A stretch of 64,000 nucleotides of DNA from Pseudomonas nitroreducens TX1 (GCF_000313755.1 NZ_AMZB01000121.1:62001-126000), one strand, 5' to 3'; shown: positions 41,740-52,276, counted from the stretch's first letter. Numbers and translations: made by a program. Notes: generated from the sequence alone by a model not told the origin.

Positions 41740-41964
41740 CTACTTTCCCAGCTGGCGGCCAGGGAGGGTCGCCTGAGCAATAGGCATTGCTTCGCTCATC
41801 GAAGGCAGGCCGGAATACCTGGTTCCGTCCGCACAGCAGGTCTCCCAGTGCAGCGGCGCCTGGCCTGCACGGCTCGGTGCAGCACTGCTCCAGATCCGAG
41901 CTCCCGACTCATGTTGATAGATGCCCGGTCGAGTACGCTTCCATCCCTGAATGGCCTTGCTCAC
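41740..41964 (-). CDS. Small hypothetical protein
   Basis: 74 residues from GTG 41964, which overlaps the upstream stop (GTGA), with GGAGGTG upstream. Trp-rich (IQGWKRTRPGIYQHESGARIW), perhaps a small RNA- or DNA-binding fold. No family recognised. Confidence 0.6.
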   Translation of the reverse strand: MSKAIQGWKRTRPGIYQHESGARIWSSAAPSRAGQAPLHWETCCADGTRYSGLPSMSEAMPIAQATLPGRQLGK

Positions 41965-42281
41965 GAGTTCACCTCCGACTGCAGCGGGAGGCCAGTAGCC
42001 TGGTGCATGATCACTTTGCGTTTTGTACCAGCCTCCAGGCGATAGATCTCAACTTGCCCAGCGGCGATGGCGTCCCGCAAATCCTGCTCTTCCCGCGGAG
42101 TGACTTCAGCAGTCAGGTGGGCCGCGACCACTTTGTGCAGTTTTCCATCTGCCATCAGGGTGAAGGTCGGACCTGGGCAGATCTTTGCGAAGCTTGCCGA
42201 GTGGCTTTGTGCCTGGTGCTTCCAGCCGAAGAGCACACCGTCCACGGTGTCAGAGAGCTTCGGGCGCTGAGTCTTGGTCAT
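41961..42281 (-). CDS. Hypothetical protein
   Basis: 106 residues, basic, with the stretch TVDGVLFGWKHQAQSHSASF and a helical centre. First gene of the operon that ends with the PilG-like regulator. No family recognised. Confidence 0.62.
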   Translation of the reverse strand: MTKTQRPKLSDTVDGVLFGWKHQAQSHSASFAKICPGPTFTLMADGKLHKVVAAHLTAEVTPREEQDLRDAIAAGQVEIYRLEAGTKRKVIMHQATGLPLQSEVNS

Positions 42282-42313
42282 TGGATTGCCTCGTTGTTGA
42301 AGATTCGAGGCGT

Positions 42314-42344
42314 ATTGGAATTCTCATCCTCGCGTGCCAGAAGC
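42314..42344 (-). promoter_or_regulatory. Shared promoter-like unit, upstream of the operon with the PilG-like gene
   Basis: Minus strand GCTTCTGGCAC, 14 bp, then TCCAAT, 33 bp before ATG 42281. Confidence 0.58.
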
Positions 42345-42428
42345 AGGAAAATGAGCCCGCCTTTTTGAGTTGTATCAGGCGTTTAGATGGCGACAATCGG
42401 AGCCTGACCATTACAAAGCCCCCTCGAT

Positions 42429-42767
42429 ATGACGCCACTCACCCAGATCAAGATCGCCCGCGGCTTGTTCAAGGCCCCTCGCCAACTCACTGAGATTGAT
42501 CGAGCTGCACTGGCAGCAATCAGTCGGTTGGGAGGTGTTGTATCGGATGCAAGGGCACTTGGGGAGCTGGTGGGTTCAAGCGAAGCGAACCCCAGAAATC
42601 AGCGAATGCAGGGTGGCAGGATGATCAAGCGGCTCGAAGGGATGGGGTTCTTGGAGCGCCAGACTCAGACCGGTGACGCAGAACACTACGCATTGACCGA
42701 GTCAGGAAAGTCGGTTGCCTGGTCATCCGCGAGCTTCGGTCCGGAGCATCAGGCACTCCTTGCGTGA
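42429..42767 (+). CDS. Probable winged-helix DNA-binding protein
   Basis: 112 residues. A helical segment (EIDRAALAAISRLGGVVSD) and GRMIKRLEGMGFLERQTQTGDAEHYALTESG, with recognition helix, wing and the typical Y-x-LTESGK ending, look like a MarR/PadR-type winged helix. The ATG has no clear ribosome site. It is one of few plus-strand genes here. Confidence 0.6.
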   Translation: MTPLTQIKIARGLFKAPRQLTEIDRAALAAISRLGGVVSDARALGELVGSSEANPRNQRMQGGRMIKRLEGMGFLERQTQTGDAEHYALTESGKSVAWSSASFGPEHQALLA

Positions 42768-42773
42768 ACCCAT

Positions 42774-42792
42774 GCCCGCCGGCCTGGCGGGC
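42774..42792. terminator. Hairpin between convergent genes
   Basis: GCCCGCC, GGCCT, GGCGGGC between the winged-helix gene and the Sel1 lipoprotein gene. No T-run, so a weak terminator at best. Confidence 0.45.
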
Positions 42793-42806
42793 GTTGACCA
42801 TCCCCA

Positions 42807-43919
42807 TCAGCCTTGGTCGACAACCTCTCCCATCTCCTGGATGCACTGATCCAGCTTCCCGGGATTCTTCCGATCAGACATCGTTCTCACACCTGCCAAG
42901 GCAGTGACCTCCGTTTGGGCCTTTGAATGCCCGTGATTGGCAGCAACCGAGAACCAGCAGTACGCCTCGAACTGAGGGTCGATGGCGGGGACTTTTCCCA
43001 GTGAGTAGCTGAGCCCGAGTTTGTACATGGCCTCAACATCCCCCGACATCGCACGTTGCTTGAGAGTCTCTGCTCGGGACTCGGTGGAATCTGCCACCTG
43101 TTGCACCGGAGAGACGACTTTGTCGACTACAGGGGATTTCGAAGAAGCCGCTACGGCCGCACTAAGGGCCAGATTCAGTGCTTTCACTGATTCAGCATCA
43201 CCGGTGGCGGCCGCTTCTTTAAGCAACGCGAGCCCGCGGCTGGGGTCGTTCAGGCCTGGCTGGTAAGTGTTGTTGAGCAGTAAGGCAAACTCCCGCTTTG
43301 CGCGGACACTCGATGTGGAGGCCTTCTCCATCAACCCAGTGCCATACGGGATGTCCTTGCTGACCCCCTTGCCCAGAAGGTAGTCCCAGGCAAGAACACG
43401 GGTGGACTCTGCATGTCCTAGGCCGGAAGCCGTGGTGAGATATGCGACTGCAATCTCGGGATTCGCCGGCACCCCCTCACCGTTCTGGTAGACCTTGGCC
43501 AGTTTGTAGAGGGCATCCATGTTCCCGCGGAATGCGCTTTGCTCCAGGAGCTCGATCATGCTCCCTGTATCGCCGGTGGAGCCCACCCTTTCTGCTTCGG
43601 CCAATGCCTCTAGCCCAGCATTGGGCGTAGGCGTGTCTGCAACCCGAATCTCAGGCCCGGTGGCAATAGGGGTTGGTTTCGCGCCGGCGGGGAAAACCTG
43701 AACCTCTGGCTCCTGCGGCTGAGCTTGCTCCTCGCTCGGCGCGGGGATTCGCTCAAGGCCGGCCACCTTTTGCGTCGTCCGATGCTGCAGCGGGTACGCC
43801 TGAAGCGGTTCGCGCGCGAGGGGCTCGTCGAAGGGGTTGCCCGGTCGATGAGCGTCAGTGCTGCAACCAGCTGCGAGCAGAGACAGTAGGAAGGTAGCGG
43901 GGATACGGAAGAGCTTCAT
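42807..43919 (-). CDS. Sel1-repeat lipoprotein
   Basis: 370 residues from ATG 43919. Signal peptide KLFRIPATFLLSLLAAGC with lipobox. A Pro/Glu-rich spacer is followed by Sel1/TPR-like repeats, for example NMDALYKLAKVYQNGEGVPANP, GHAESTRVLAWDYLLGKG, GDVEAMYKLGLSYSLGKVP and YCWFSVAANHGHSKAQTE. Such proteins are envelope scaffolds. An upstream in-frame extension to 43976 is unlikely. Confidence 0.8.
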   Translation of the reverse strand: MKLFRIPATFLLSLLAAGCSTDAHRPGNPFDEPLAREPLQAYPLQHRTTQKVAGLERIPAPSEEQAQPQEPEVQVFPAGAKPTPIATGPEIRVADTPTPNAGLEALAEAERVGSTGDTGSMIELLEQSAFRGNMDALYKLAKVYQNGEGVPANPEIAVAYLTTASGLGHAESTRVLAWDYLLGKGVSKDIPYGTGLMEKASTSSVRAKREFALLLNNTYQPGLNDPSRGLALLKEAAATGDAESVKALNLALSAAVAASSKSPVVDKVVSPVQQVADSTESRAETLKQRAMSGDVEAMYKLGLSYSLGKVPAIDPQFEAYCWFSVAANHGHSKAQTEVTALAGVRTMSDRKNPGKLDQCIQEMGEVVDQG

Positions 43920-44016
43920 TGAGAGGGGTCCTGGCCGAATCCGCGAAAGGATTGCAGATTCGCCAGGTGGACCCAACCGAAAGCCGGGCCCGGGTTTCCG
44001 ATGTAGGAGGGCACAT

Positions 44017-44313
44017 TCAGGGTTTGAGCAATGCCAGGTCTTCTTGGGTATGCGGGGTACCGCCGTAGTTCAGGCGGCGGTACAGCTCTTTCAGGACGGT
44101 CTCATCCTCCTGATAGTTCAGCTCGATGCAGGGGAAGATGATGTTGTCGAATCGACGGCGTTTATCTGCAGGGCTCAAGTCGCGATAGAAGATCCCGCCG
44201 AAGATGAAGATTTCGCCAGAGATGAAGCGAGCAATTGCTGTGATTCGCTGCTGCCTGCGCAATTGCACTGACTTGACCACCCGATTGCATTCCTCCTGAC
44301 CAAGTATTTGCAT
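44017..44313 (-). CDS. Hypothetical protein
   Basis: 98 residues, basic N-terminal half (RVVKSVQLRRQQRITAIARF) and acidic C-terminal helix. Ribosome site not evident. No family recognised. It is the last backbone-like gene before the efflux region. Confidence 0.5.
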   Translation of the reverse strand: MQILGQEECNRVVKSVQLRRQQRITAIARFISGEIFIFGGIFYRDLSPADKRRRFDNIIFPCIELNYQEDETVLKELYRRLNYGGTPHTQEDLALLKP

Positions 44314-44914
44314 TCGTGCAGACCACCGCTTGCATGCGGCTTAACCAGTTACACCTTTGTAACGACCGGCTGCAATCGACCCAAAGCTGCCGCTCGCCCG
44401 GGCGAACAATCGGCCAAAAGCGGTCATCAGGTGCTCACGAATGCAGGGCTGATTGATTTTATGCAACTGGCCACTAAACTTGGGACTAGCCCACCATGAG
44501 GTAGAGATTCAAAACTGAGTGAAGCTAATTGCTTAACTGCCGTCGCGCTCCGATGTAGTGCACGCTGGAAACTCATTGATATATTACCTCACCGTAGTTA
44601 GCAACGAGCATCGCAGATTCATAGACAGTAATGCTGAGCTGCAGGCGCAGGTGTCGTGAAGACGCACGTACTCAATATCGATGCAATGTTGCTGCTACAA
44701 AAATGCAGTGGCAAGGCAGATCCAGTTGCGACCAAGCTGGTGCTGTTTGCAGCTCTTTGCGCGAGCTTGCGTGCGCCAGACAGTTTCGCTGCATAACATG
44801 CCCTTTCGAGATGCGCCGCCGACAGACCTCAATTACGTTGAACACTCTATATAGTTCAAGACGTGCCTGGCGGCAGGTAAGAACTCCGCTCCCTCATGAG
44901 TTCGGGCAATTTCC
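44314..44914. other. Gene-free stretch between backbone and efflux region
   Basis: About 600 bp with no convincing gene. It holds a common Pseudomonas intergenic motif (ATCGACCCAAAGC near 44377, and CGGCCAAAAGCGGTCAT near 44412) and then AT-richer sequence of different composition. Probably an insertion boundary, but no inverted repeats or target duplication were found. Confidence 0.4.
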
Positions 44915-45535
44915 TCATGCCACAGACACTTTTAACAAATGCTCAGGTGGCGACTTGATCAGACATAGCAGTGATTCGAGCACAGAACGTATTAGCGACT
45001 CTTTGTTCTCTGGCTGTTGCAGACATTCATACAAAAGACCGCTGATAGCGCTCTGAAATAGCGCCTCGACCATTTCAAGATTTATGTCTGGAGAAATTTC
45101 GCCATTTCTAGAAGCGGACTCGAGGATGGCCGCAATTTGCCGCATGAACTGCTTGCGCAGCCGCGTTAAGCCGTCCCGAATGATTCCGCATTCGCCTGTA
45201 GGTCCTTGAAGGAACATGATGCTCGAGAGCTTTCGAGCCGTGTCGTCGCCAACCGTATTCAGCAGAACGCGCGCCAGCCACGTCCATGCGTTGTCAAGGC
45301 AGGCATTGCGAGGCACCGGCTGTCGAAGCGGAATCGATAACTCGTCGAACAGCGCGTTCAAGATGGCGTGCTTGTCTTTGAAATGCCAATAGACCGCACC
45401 GCGTGTGACGCCCGCCATCTTGGCCACCGTCGCCAACGCGGCGTTATCGACCCCTTCATCCCAGAACACTTCATTGGCAGCCATGAGAATCTTGCGTCGG
45501 GTCAGCTCCGCTTCAGCGGCGGTTCGTCTGGCCAT
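44915..45535 (-). CDS. srpR: TetR family regulator of the efflux operon (SrpR/TtgW-like)
   Basis: 206 residues. N-terminal helix-turn-helix typical of TetR efflux regulators: RRKILMAANEVFWDEGVDNAALATVAKMAGVTRGAVYWHFKDK. The C-terminal ligand domain is complete. Its place beside the IclR-type gene and divergent from the pump matches srpR-srpS and ttgW-ttgV. In the ttg system TtgW is reported as truncated and inactive, whereas here the protein is full length, so the srp arrangement fits better. SrpR acts as an antirepressor of SrpS in P. putida S12. Confidence 0.82.
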   Translation of the reverse strand: MARRTAAEAELTRRKILMAANEVFWDEGVDNAALATVAKMAGVTRGAVYWHFKDKHAILNALFDELSIPLRQPVPRNACLDNAWTWLARVLLNTVGDDTARKLSSIMFLQGPTGECGIIRDGLTRLRKQFMRQIAAILESASRNGEISPDINLEMVEALFQSAISGLLYECLQQPENKESLIRSVLESLLCLIKSPPEHLLKVSVA

Positions 45536-45546
45536 GCTTTCGCCTC

Positions 45547-46332
45547 TCAGGATGTATGCGTGGCGCGCCGACCGATCGCCCGCTCGACGCTCTGCTGGCA
45601 GCGATGCAGCGCCTGTTGAAATAGCTCACGACGAGTCACTAGCCGCGCTGTCGGTCCGACGATTGCGATCGAGTACCGACCCAAATAGGTTTCCAGCGTG
45701 ATCGCAAACGAGCTGAGTCCCTCAATCAGCTCGCCATGTTCTTCGGCAACGGCGCCCTCAGCGATCTGGTCGAGCTGCTCAAGCAGCGTAATCCGGTCAG
45801 GCGTGCATGGAGTCACGATCGGCAGCGGGTCGGGCAGCAGCTGTTGCCGCCACTCATCGGCCAGGACCGCCAGCAGCGCCTTGCCGCTCGCAGTCGCGTA
45901 GGCCGGCGCCTTGATACCAATGGGAAACACGACACGTAGCTCACGCTCGGCCACGACGCGGTCGACCACGTAGGCTTTAGCGCCGACCAGCGTGCTGACG
46001 CAAACCGACTCGCCCAACTGCTCGGAGAGCTCGAGCATGTAGGGCTTGAGCAACGTGATGATGTCTGTCTGGGTCTGGCTGATCAGCTGCCCGAGTGCCG
46101 GCCCCAGGCGGAAGCCGCCACTGGCGCCAAGGGTCTCGACCAGGTACTCGGCCTCCAGCGCGGTGATGATGCGCTGCACCGTGGAGCGGGGCAGGTCGAC
46201 GATCTGCGCGATGGCGGCCAGGCTCAGTCCCTGGGGGTTGTCGCCCAGGGCCCGCATGATCGCTCCTGCGCGGGCGATTACCTGGATACCGTTGTGCCGG
46301 CCGGCTTCAGCGGCCTGGTCTGTCTGTGTCAT
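45547..46332 (-). CDS. ttgV: IclR family repressor of the efflux operon (TtgV/SrpS-like)
   Basis: 261 residues. A winged helix-turn-helix (IMRALGDNPQGLSLAAIAQIVDLPRSTVQRIITALE) is followed by the IclR effector domain. TtgV binds the ttgGHI operator as a tetramer and is released by aromatic solvents and alcohols. It is divergent from the pump operon and 11 bp upstream of the TetR gene. Confidence 0.88.
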   Translation of the reverse strand: MTQTDQAAEAGRHNGIQVIARAGAIMRALGDNPQGLSLAAIAQIVDLPRSTVQRIITALEAEYLVETLGASGGFRLGPALGQLISQTQTDIITLLKPYMLELSEQLGESVCVSTLVGAKAYVVDRVVAERELRVVFPIGIKAPAYATASGKALLAVLADEWRQQLLPDPLPIVTPCTPDRITLLEQLDQIAEGAVAEEHGELIEGLSSFAITLETYLGRYSIAIVGPTARLVTRRELFQQALHRCQQSVERAIGRRATHTS

Positions 46333-46545
46333 GGCGTCCTCTTAATGTACTGCGCCCACTTGGGTTGGGGGCATTTTCCAGCAGCCTCGCAAGGGTGAAC
46401 AGGCATTCTTGAACGTTGCGGACCAGAGTTGCCAGTGCTTTGTTTAGGCCTGTTACATATTCCGAGCTGCCTCTACTGAATCGCATAGTGATACACTGGA
46501 CCGCTATATGGTACAGACTTTGTGCATTTGAGGGAGAGGCAACAG
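46333..46545. promoter_or_regulatory. Divergent promoter and operator region of the efflux locus
   Basis: 213 bp between the repressor operon and the pump operon, without a gene. By analogy with ttgV-ttgGHI it must hold both promoters and the TtgV operator. A possible -10 box for the pump lies near GTGATACACTGG (46487-46498). I did not find a perfect palindrome. Confidence 0.5.
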
Positions 46546-47694
46546 GTGAATCACCGAAAAGCTAAATCGCGCGTATGGCATTCCATTCCGCTGGCGGCAC
46601 TGCTGCTGGCCGGCTGCGTGGAGTCGGACAAGCCGCAAACCGCGGCGCCGCCGCCGGAAGTGGGGGTCTATCGGGTCGAGGCACAGGCGTTGACGCTGAC
46701 CACCGATCTGCCTGGGCGCACCAGCGCCTACCGCATCGCCGAGGTCAGGCCGCAGGTAACCGGTATCCTCCAGCAGCGCCTGTTCACCGAAGGCACGGAA
46801 GTCAAGAAGGGCCAGCAGCTGTACCAAATCGATCCGCGCACCTACGAGGCGCGACTGGCGCGCGCCGAGGCCAACCTGACCACTGCCGAGAACCTGGCCC
46901 AGCGCTATGAACGGTTGCTTAAGACCAGCGCGGTTAGCCGCCAGCAATACGATGACGCCATGGCTGCGTGGAAGCAGGCTCAGGCCGAGGTGCAGGTCGC
47001 GCGCATTGACGTGCAGTACACCAAGGTGCTGGCGCCGATCTCCGGGCGCATCGGCCGCTCGGCCGTCACCGAGGGCGCGCTGGTCACCAATGGCCAGGTG
47101 CAGGAGCTGGCGACCGTTACCCAGCTCGATCCGATCTACGTCGACGTCAACCAGCCAATCACCAAGCTGCTCGGCCTGCGTCGCGCATTGGAATCAGGTC
47201 GTCTGCAAAGTTCTGGAGATAACCAGGCCGAGGTCAGTCTGACGCTAGACGATGGTAGCGCCTACCGGCTGCCGGGCACCCTGAAGTTCTCCGAGGTCAG
47301 TGTCGACCCGACCACCGGCTCGGTGGCCCTGCGCGCCGAGTTCCCCAATCCGGACCGCAAGTTGTTGCCGGGCATGTTCGTGCATGCGCTGCTCAAGGAA
47401 GGCACCCAGCAGGATGCGCTGCTGGTGCCGCAGCAGGCTGTGAGCCGCGATACACGCGGCGTTCCCAGCGTCTGGGTGGTCAAGCAGGACAACAGCGTCG
47501 AGAAGCGCGAAGTCGAGACCCTGCGCACCGTCGGTAATGCTTGGCTGATCGGCAAGGGCCTCGCCGACGGCGAACGTGTGATCACCGAAGGCACCCAGCA
47601 CGCCCGCAGTGGCGTCACGGTAAAGCCAGTGGAGGCCAGCAACGTCCATCTGGTTACCGAGTTTGGCGAGCCCACTGCTGCCACAGCCCACTGA
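46546..47694 (+). CDS. ttgG: RND efflux periplasmic adaptor (TtgG/SrpA-like)
   Basis: 382 residues from GTG 46546 (GAGAGG 6 bases upstream); GTG 46522 lacks a ribosome site. Lipoprotein signal with LLLAGC. Then the adaptor layout: lipoyl half (VTGILQQRLFTEGTEVKKGQQLYQIDP), helical hairpin (residues about 95-165), second lipoyl half and beta-barrel (YVDVNQPITKLLGLRRALESG). It links the inner-membrane pump to the outer-membrane channel for solvents such as toluene and for antibiotics. Confidence 0.93.
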   Translation: MNHRKAKSRVWHSIPLAALLLAGCVESDKPQTAAPPPEVGVYRVEAQALTLTTDLPGRTSAYRIAEVRPQVTGILQQRLFTEGTEVKKGQQLYQIDPRTYEARLARAEANLTTAENLAQRYERLLKTSAVSRQQYDDAMAAWKQAQAEVQVARIDVQYTKVLAPISGRIGRSAVTEGALVTNGQVQELATVTQLDPIYVDVNQPITKLLGLRRALESGRLQSSGDNQAEVSLTLDDGSAYRLPGTLKFSEVSVDPTTGSVALRAEFPNPDRKLLPGMFVHALLKEGTQQDALLVPQQAVSRDTRGVPSVWVVKQDNSVEKREVETLRTVGNAWLIGKGLADGERVITEGTQHARSGVTVKPVEASNVHLVTEFGEPTAATAH

Positions 47695-47708
47695 GGAGCT
47701 AGACGTTC

Positions 47709-50700
47709 ATGTCCCGTTTTTTCATCGACCGGCCGATCTTCGCCTGGGTGCTGGCCATTGTCGCCATGCTCGCCGGCGCGTTGTCGCTGGTGAAGATGCC
47801 CATCAGCCAGTATCCCAACATCGCCGCCCCGGCCGTCGCCATCGCTGTGTCCTATCCCGGCGCCTCGGCGCAGACCGTGCAGGACACCGTGGTGCAGGTG
47901 ATCGAGCAGCAACTCAGCGGCCTCGACGGCTTCCGCTACATGTCCGCCGAAAGCGCCTCCGACGGCAGCATGACCATCATCGTGACCTTCGAGCAGGGCA
48001 CCGACCCGGATATCGCCCAGGTCCAGGTGCAGAACAAACTGCAGCTGGCTACACCCAGGCTGCCTGAGGAAGTGCAGCGCCAAGGGCTGCGCGTGGTGAA
48101 GTACCAGAAGAACTTCTTCCTGATCATCGGGCTGGCGGACAGCACCGGCAAGATGAGCAACTTCGACCTCGGCAACGTGATCGCTTCGCAGTTGCAGGAC
48201 CCGATTTCGCGCATCGACGGCGTGGGTGACTACATGCTGTTCGGCTCACCCAATGCCATGCGCATCTGGCTTGATCCGGCCAAGCTCAACAGTTACCACC
48301 TGACCCCAGGCGATGTTGCCGACGCCATCCGCGAGCAGAACGTACAGGTCTCCTCCGGCCAGCTCGGCGGTTTGCCGACCCGCACCGGTGTGCAGCTCAA
48401 CGCCACGGTGCTGGGTAAGACTCGCATGACCACTCCTGCCGAATTCGAGGAGATTCTGGTCAAGGTCAAAACCGACGGCTCGCAAATCCGCGTCAAGGAT
48501 GTGGCCCAGGTCGCGCTAGGTGCCGACAACTTCTCTATCTCGAGTACCCATAACGGCAAGCCTTCGGCCGGCCTGGCCTTGCGTCTGGCCTCCGGCGGCA
48601 ACCTGCTCGAGACCGTTGAAGCCGTGAAGGCCGAGATGGAGAAGCAGAAAGCCTATCTGCCCGAAGGCATCGAAGTGTTCTACCCCTACGACACCACCCC
48701 CGTGGTAGAAGCCTCCATCAGCTCGGTAGTGCATACCATCGTCGAGGCGGTCGCCCTCGTCTTTCTGGTGATGTACCTATTCCTGCAGAACTTCCGCGCC
48801 ACCCTGATTCCGACCCTGGCGGTGCCTGTCGTACTACTTGGCGCCTTCGCGCTGCTGCCTTATTTCGGACTCAGCATCAACGTGCTGACCATGTACGCGA
48901 TGGTGCTGGCCATCGGCTTGCTGGTGGATGACGCCATCGTGGTGGTGGAAAACGTCGAGCGCTTGATGCATGAGGAAGGGCTGACGCCACTGGAAGCCAC
49001 GCGCAAATCCATGGGGCAGATCCAGGGTGCGCTGGTGGGCATCGGCCTGGTGCTGTCAGCGGTATTCGTGCCCATGGCCTTCTTCGGCGGTTCGGCGGGG
49101 ATCATCTACAAGCAGTTCGCCGTGACCATCGTGCTCTGCATGAGCCTCTCGGTGCTGGTGGCGCTGATTTTCACCCCGGCGCTGTGCGCCACCATTCTGA
49201 AGAAGCCCAAGGGCGATGCCCACCACGAGAAAAAAGGCTTTTTCGGCTGGTTCAACCGTACCTTCGACCACGGCACCAACCGCTTCGAGCGCGGTGTCGG
49301 CGGCATGCTAAAACATCGCGGCCGCTACCTGCTGGCCTTTATGTTGATCACCGCCGGCACTGGCTACCTATTTACCCAGATTCCCAAGGCGTTCCTGCCC
49401 AACGAGGATCAGGGGTTGATGATGGTGGAGGTGCGGATGCCGGTGAATTCCTCCGCCGAACGCACTCAGGCAGTCCTGCAGGAAGTAAGCGATTACTTAG
49501 GTAGTGAAGAAGATCATCTGATCGACCATGTACTGAGCATCAATGGCTTCAACTTTGCCGGACGCGGCCAGAACTCGGGCCTGACGCTGCTCATGCTCAA
49601 GGACTGGAGTGTGCGCCAAGGCGACGGGGAGGATGTCTTTAGCCTGGCCGAGCGCGCCAACGCCCGCTTCGCCCAGATCAAGGACGCCACTGTAATGGCC
49701 TTTGTGCCGCCGGCAATTCTGGAAATGGGTAACGCCATGGGCTTCAACCTGTTCCTCCAGGACAATTCTGGCGTGGGCCACGCAGCGTTGATGGACGCGC
49801 GCAACCAGTTCCTGCAACTGGCCAACGGGCATCCACATCTGCGTGCGGTCCGCCCTAACGGCAAGGATGACGAGCCGCAATTTCAGCTCAACATCGACGA
49901 CGAGAAGGCCCGCGCCCTGCAGGTCAGCATCGCCTCGATCAACGAGACCATGAGCGCCGCCTGGGGCTCGATGTATGTCAACGACTTCATCGACCAGGGA
50001 CGCGTCAAGCGCGTGTACATCCAGGGCCAGGACGATTCGCGCATTTCTCCGGAAGACTTCGGCAAGTGGTACGTGCGCAACGCCCTGGGCGAGATGGTGC
50101 CGTTCTCGGCCTTCGCCACCGGCGAGTGGGTATTCGGCTCGCCCAAGCTGGAACGCTACGGTGGTATCTCCTCGGTGGAAATCCTCGGTGAGCCGGCGCC
50201 CGGCTATAGCACCGGCGACGCCATGGTCGCCATCGCCGAGATTATGAAGGAACTGCCCCCGGGCATTGGCCTGAGCTACACCGGCCTGTCCTACGAGGAA
50301 ATCCAGACCGGTGACCAGGCGCCCATGCTTTATGCGCTGACTGTGCTAATCGTGTTCCTCTGCCTGGCTGCACTTTATGAAAGCTGGTCGGTACCGGTGT
50401 CGGTGATGATGGTGGTTCCGCTGGGCATTCTCGGCGCGGTACTTGCCACGCTGATGCGTGAACTGAACGCCGACGTCTACTTCCAGATTGGCCTGATGAC
50501 CACGGTCGGCCTGTCGGCGAAGAACGCCATCCTCATCGTCGAGTTCGCCAAGGATTTGTATGAGAAGGAAGGCATGCCGCTGGTCGATGCTGCCGTTCAT
50601 GCGGCCAGGCTGCGGCTGCGGCCGATCGTCATGACGTCCTTGGCATTCACCTTTGGCGTACTGCCTATGGCTCTGGCCAGTGGCGCGGGTGCCGGCAGCC

Positions 50701-50849
50701 AGCACTCGATCGCCACCGGTGTGGTCGGCGGAATGGTCACCGCCACCGTGCTCGCCGTGTTCTTCGTGCCGCTGTTCTACGTCGTAGTGGTCAAGTTGTT
50801 TGAAGGACGCAAGAAGGCTCAGGCCGATGGCGAAGGAGAATCCGCATGA
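47709..50849 (+). CDS. ttgH: RND efflux pump inner-membrane transporter (TtgH/SrpB-like)
   Basis: 1046 residues, normal for hydrophobe/amphiphile RND pumps. [17 protein letters not shown] at the N-terminus; two large periplasmic domains; the proton-relay helix has [16 protein letters not shown] with the Asp pair; [14 protein letters not shown] marks the helix 10 lysine region. Exports solvents and drugs using the proton gradient as a trimer. It starts 14 bp after ttgG and overlaps ttgI (ATGA). Confidence 0.95.
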   Translation: MSRFFIDRPIFAWVLAIVAMLAGALSLVKMPISQYPNIAAPAVAIAVSYPGASAQTVQDTVVQVIEQQLSGLDGFRYMSAESASDGSMTIIVTFEQGTDPDIAQVQVQNKLQLATPRLPEEVQRQGLRVVKYQKNFFLIIGLADSTGKMSNFDLGNVIASQLQDPISRIDGVGDYMLFGSPNAMRIWLDPAKLNSYHLTPGDVADAIREQNVQVSSGQLGGLPTRTGVQLNATVLGKTRMTTPAEFEEILVKVKTDGSQIRVKDVAQVALGADNFSISSTHNGKPSAGLALRLASGGNLLETVEAVKAEMEKQKAYLPEGIEVFYPYDTTPVVEASISSVVHTIVEAVALVFLVMYLFLQNFRATLIPTLAVPVVLLGAFALLPYFGLSINVLTMYAMVLAIGLLVDDAIVVVENVERLMHEEGLTPLEATRKSMGQIQGALVGIGLVLSAVFVPMAFFGGSAGIIYKQFAVTIVLCMSLSVLVALIFTPALCATILKKPKGDAHHEKKGFFGWFNRTFDHGTNRFERGVGGMLKHRGRYLLAFMLITAGTGYLFTQIPKAFLPNEDQGLMMVEVRMPVNSSAERTQAVLQEVSDYLGSEEDHLIDHVLSINGFNFAGRGQNSGLTLLMLKDWSVRQGDGEDVFSLAERANARFAQIKDATVMAFVPPAILEMGNAMGFNLFLQDNSGVGHAALMDARNQFLQLANGHPHLRAVRPNGKDDEPQFQLNIDDEKARALQVSIASINETMSAAWGSMYVNDFIDQGRVKRVYIQGQDDSRISPEDFGKWYVRNALGEMVPFSAFATGEWVFGSPKLERYGGISSVEILGEPAPGYSTGDAMVAIAEIMKELPPGIGLSYTGLSYEEIQTGDQAPMLYALTVLIVFLCLAALYESWSVPVSVMMVVPLGILGAVLATLMRELNADVYFQIGLMTTVGLSAKNAILIVEFAKDLYEKEGMPLVDAAVHAARLRLRPIVMTSLAFTFGVLPMALASGAGAGSQHSIATGVVGGMVTATVLAVFFVPLFYVVVVKLFEGRKKAQADGEGESA

Positions 50850-52276
50850 GACTCAAGCATCTGACCGTCGCGATGACGCTGGCGCTGTCCGGCTGCAGCC
50901 TGATTCCTGACTACCAGCGCCCGGACATGCCGGTGCAGGCGCAGTGGCCGGAAGGCGCGGCCTATGAACAGGGCGCAGCGGCGAGCACCACTACCGCCGA
51001 GCTGGGCTGGAGGGAGTTCTTCGTCGATCCGACGCTTCAACGCCTGATCGGCATCTCGCTGGAGAACAACCGAGACCTGCGCCAGGCGGCACTGAACGTC
51101 GAAGCCTTCCGCGCGCAGTATCGCATCAGCCGTTCCGATCTATTCCCAAGCATCGGCATCGACGGCAGCGGCCAGCGCCAGCGTCTGCCGGCCGACCTGT
51201 CGAATACCGGCGAGGCGGATATCGCCAGCCAGTACGGTGTAACGCTTGGCGTCAGTGCCTACGAGCTGGACTTATTCGGACGCCTGCGCAGCTTGGAGGA
51301 AGGCGCGTTGGCGCGCTACCTGGCAACCGAGGAGGTGCAACGCAGCGTGCAGATCGGACTGGTCAGCGAGGTCGCGATGGCCTACCTGACCTGGCGCACC
51401 GATCAGGGCCTGCTGGAGCTGACCCACGACACGCTCTACAGCTATGGCAAAAGCCTGAGCCTGGTGCAGGCCGCCCACGACGTTGGCACGGCATCGGCAT
51501 TGGATGTGCGTCAGGCCCGCAGCCTGGTGGAGCAGGCGCGCGTGCAGTTCGCCCGCTATTCGCGCCTGGTCGCGCAAGATGCCAACCTGCTGCGTCTGTT
51601 GCTCGGCACCGAGCTGCCGGCCGATATCACGGATGAACCCGGCAGTGATCGCATGTTCGCAGAATTGCCGGTGGGCATGCCGGCCGACCTGCTGCTACGC
51701 CGCCCGGATATCATCGCAGCCGAGTTTCGCCTGCATGCGGCCAACGCCAACATTGGCGCAGCACGCGCGGCGTTCTTCCCGAGCATCCGCCTGACAGCCG
51801 CCGCCGGCACCCTGAGCGGTGAGCTAAATGGCCTGTTCGAGGGCGGTTCGGGCACCTGGAGTTTCATGCCACAGATCAACATCCCGATCTTCACCGCCGG
51901 CCGGCTCAAGGCCAACCTCGATTACGCCGAGGTGCAGAAGGACATCAACATCGCCGAGTACGAACAGACCATCCAGACCGCATTCCGCGAAGTCGCCGAT
52001 GGCCTGGCCGCACGCGGCACCTTCGAAGAACAGCTGCAGGCCCAGGCCGACCTGACCACTACCACCCAGGAATACCTGGAACTGGCGCAGCAGCGCTATG
52101 ACGAGGGTGTCGACAACTACTTGGCCGTGCTCGATGCGCAACGCGAACTGTTCTCTGCCCAGCAACAGCTGCTCAGCGACCGACTGCTGCAGCTCAACAG
52201 CGAGGTGCAGCTGTTCCGAGCGCTCGGCGGCGGATGGACGGAGAACATCGCGCACAGCGACGAGTCCGCGCAATAA
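50846..52276 (+). CDS. ttgI: Outer-membrane efflux channel (TtgI/SrpC-like)
   Basis: 476 residues of the OprM/NodT family. Lipoprotein signal [12 protein letters not shown], then two repeats of the TolC-type barrel and helical coil ([21 protein letters not shown] and its later counterpart from [20 protein letters not shown]). Completes the tripartite pump. The start overlaps ttgH. Confidence 0.93.
   Translation: MRLKHLTVAMTLALSGCSLIPDYQRPDMPVQAQWPEGAAYEQGAAASTTTAELGWREFFVDPTLQRLIGISLENNRDLRQAALNVEAFRAQYRISRSDLFPSIGIDGSGQRQRLPADLSNTGEADIASQYGVTLGVSAYELDLFGRLRSLEEGALARYLATEEVQRSVQIGLVSEVAMAYLTWRTDQGLLELTHDTLYSYGKSLSLVQAAHDVGTASALDVRQARSLVEQARVQFARYSRLVAQDANLLRLLLGTELPADITDEPGSDRMFAELPVGMPADLLLRRPDIIAAEFRLHAANANIGAARAAFFPSIRLTAAAGTLSGELNGLFEGGSGTWSFMPQINIPIFTAGRLKANLDYAEVQKDINIAEYEQTIQTAFREVADGLAARGTFEEQLQAQADLTTTTQEYLELAQQRYDEGVDNYLAVLDAQRELFSAQQQLLSDRLLQLNSEVQLFRALGGGWTENIAHSDESAQ

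Noticed and set aside
44631-45056. Plus-strand frame of 141 codons before the TetR gene
   Set aside because: Overlaps the end of the TetR gene, Arg/Cys/Ser-rich translation, no ribosome site.
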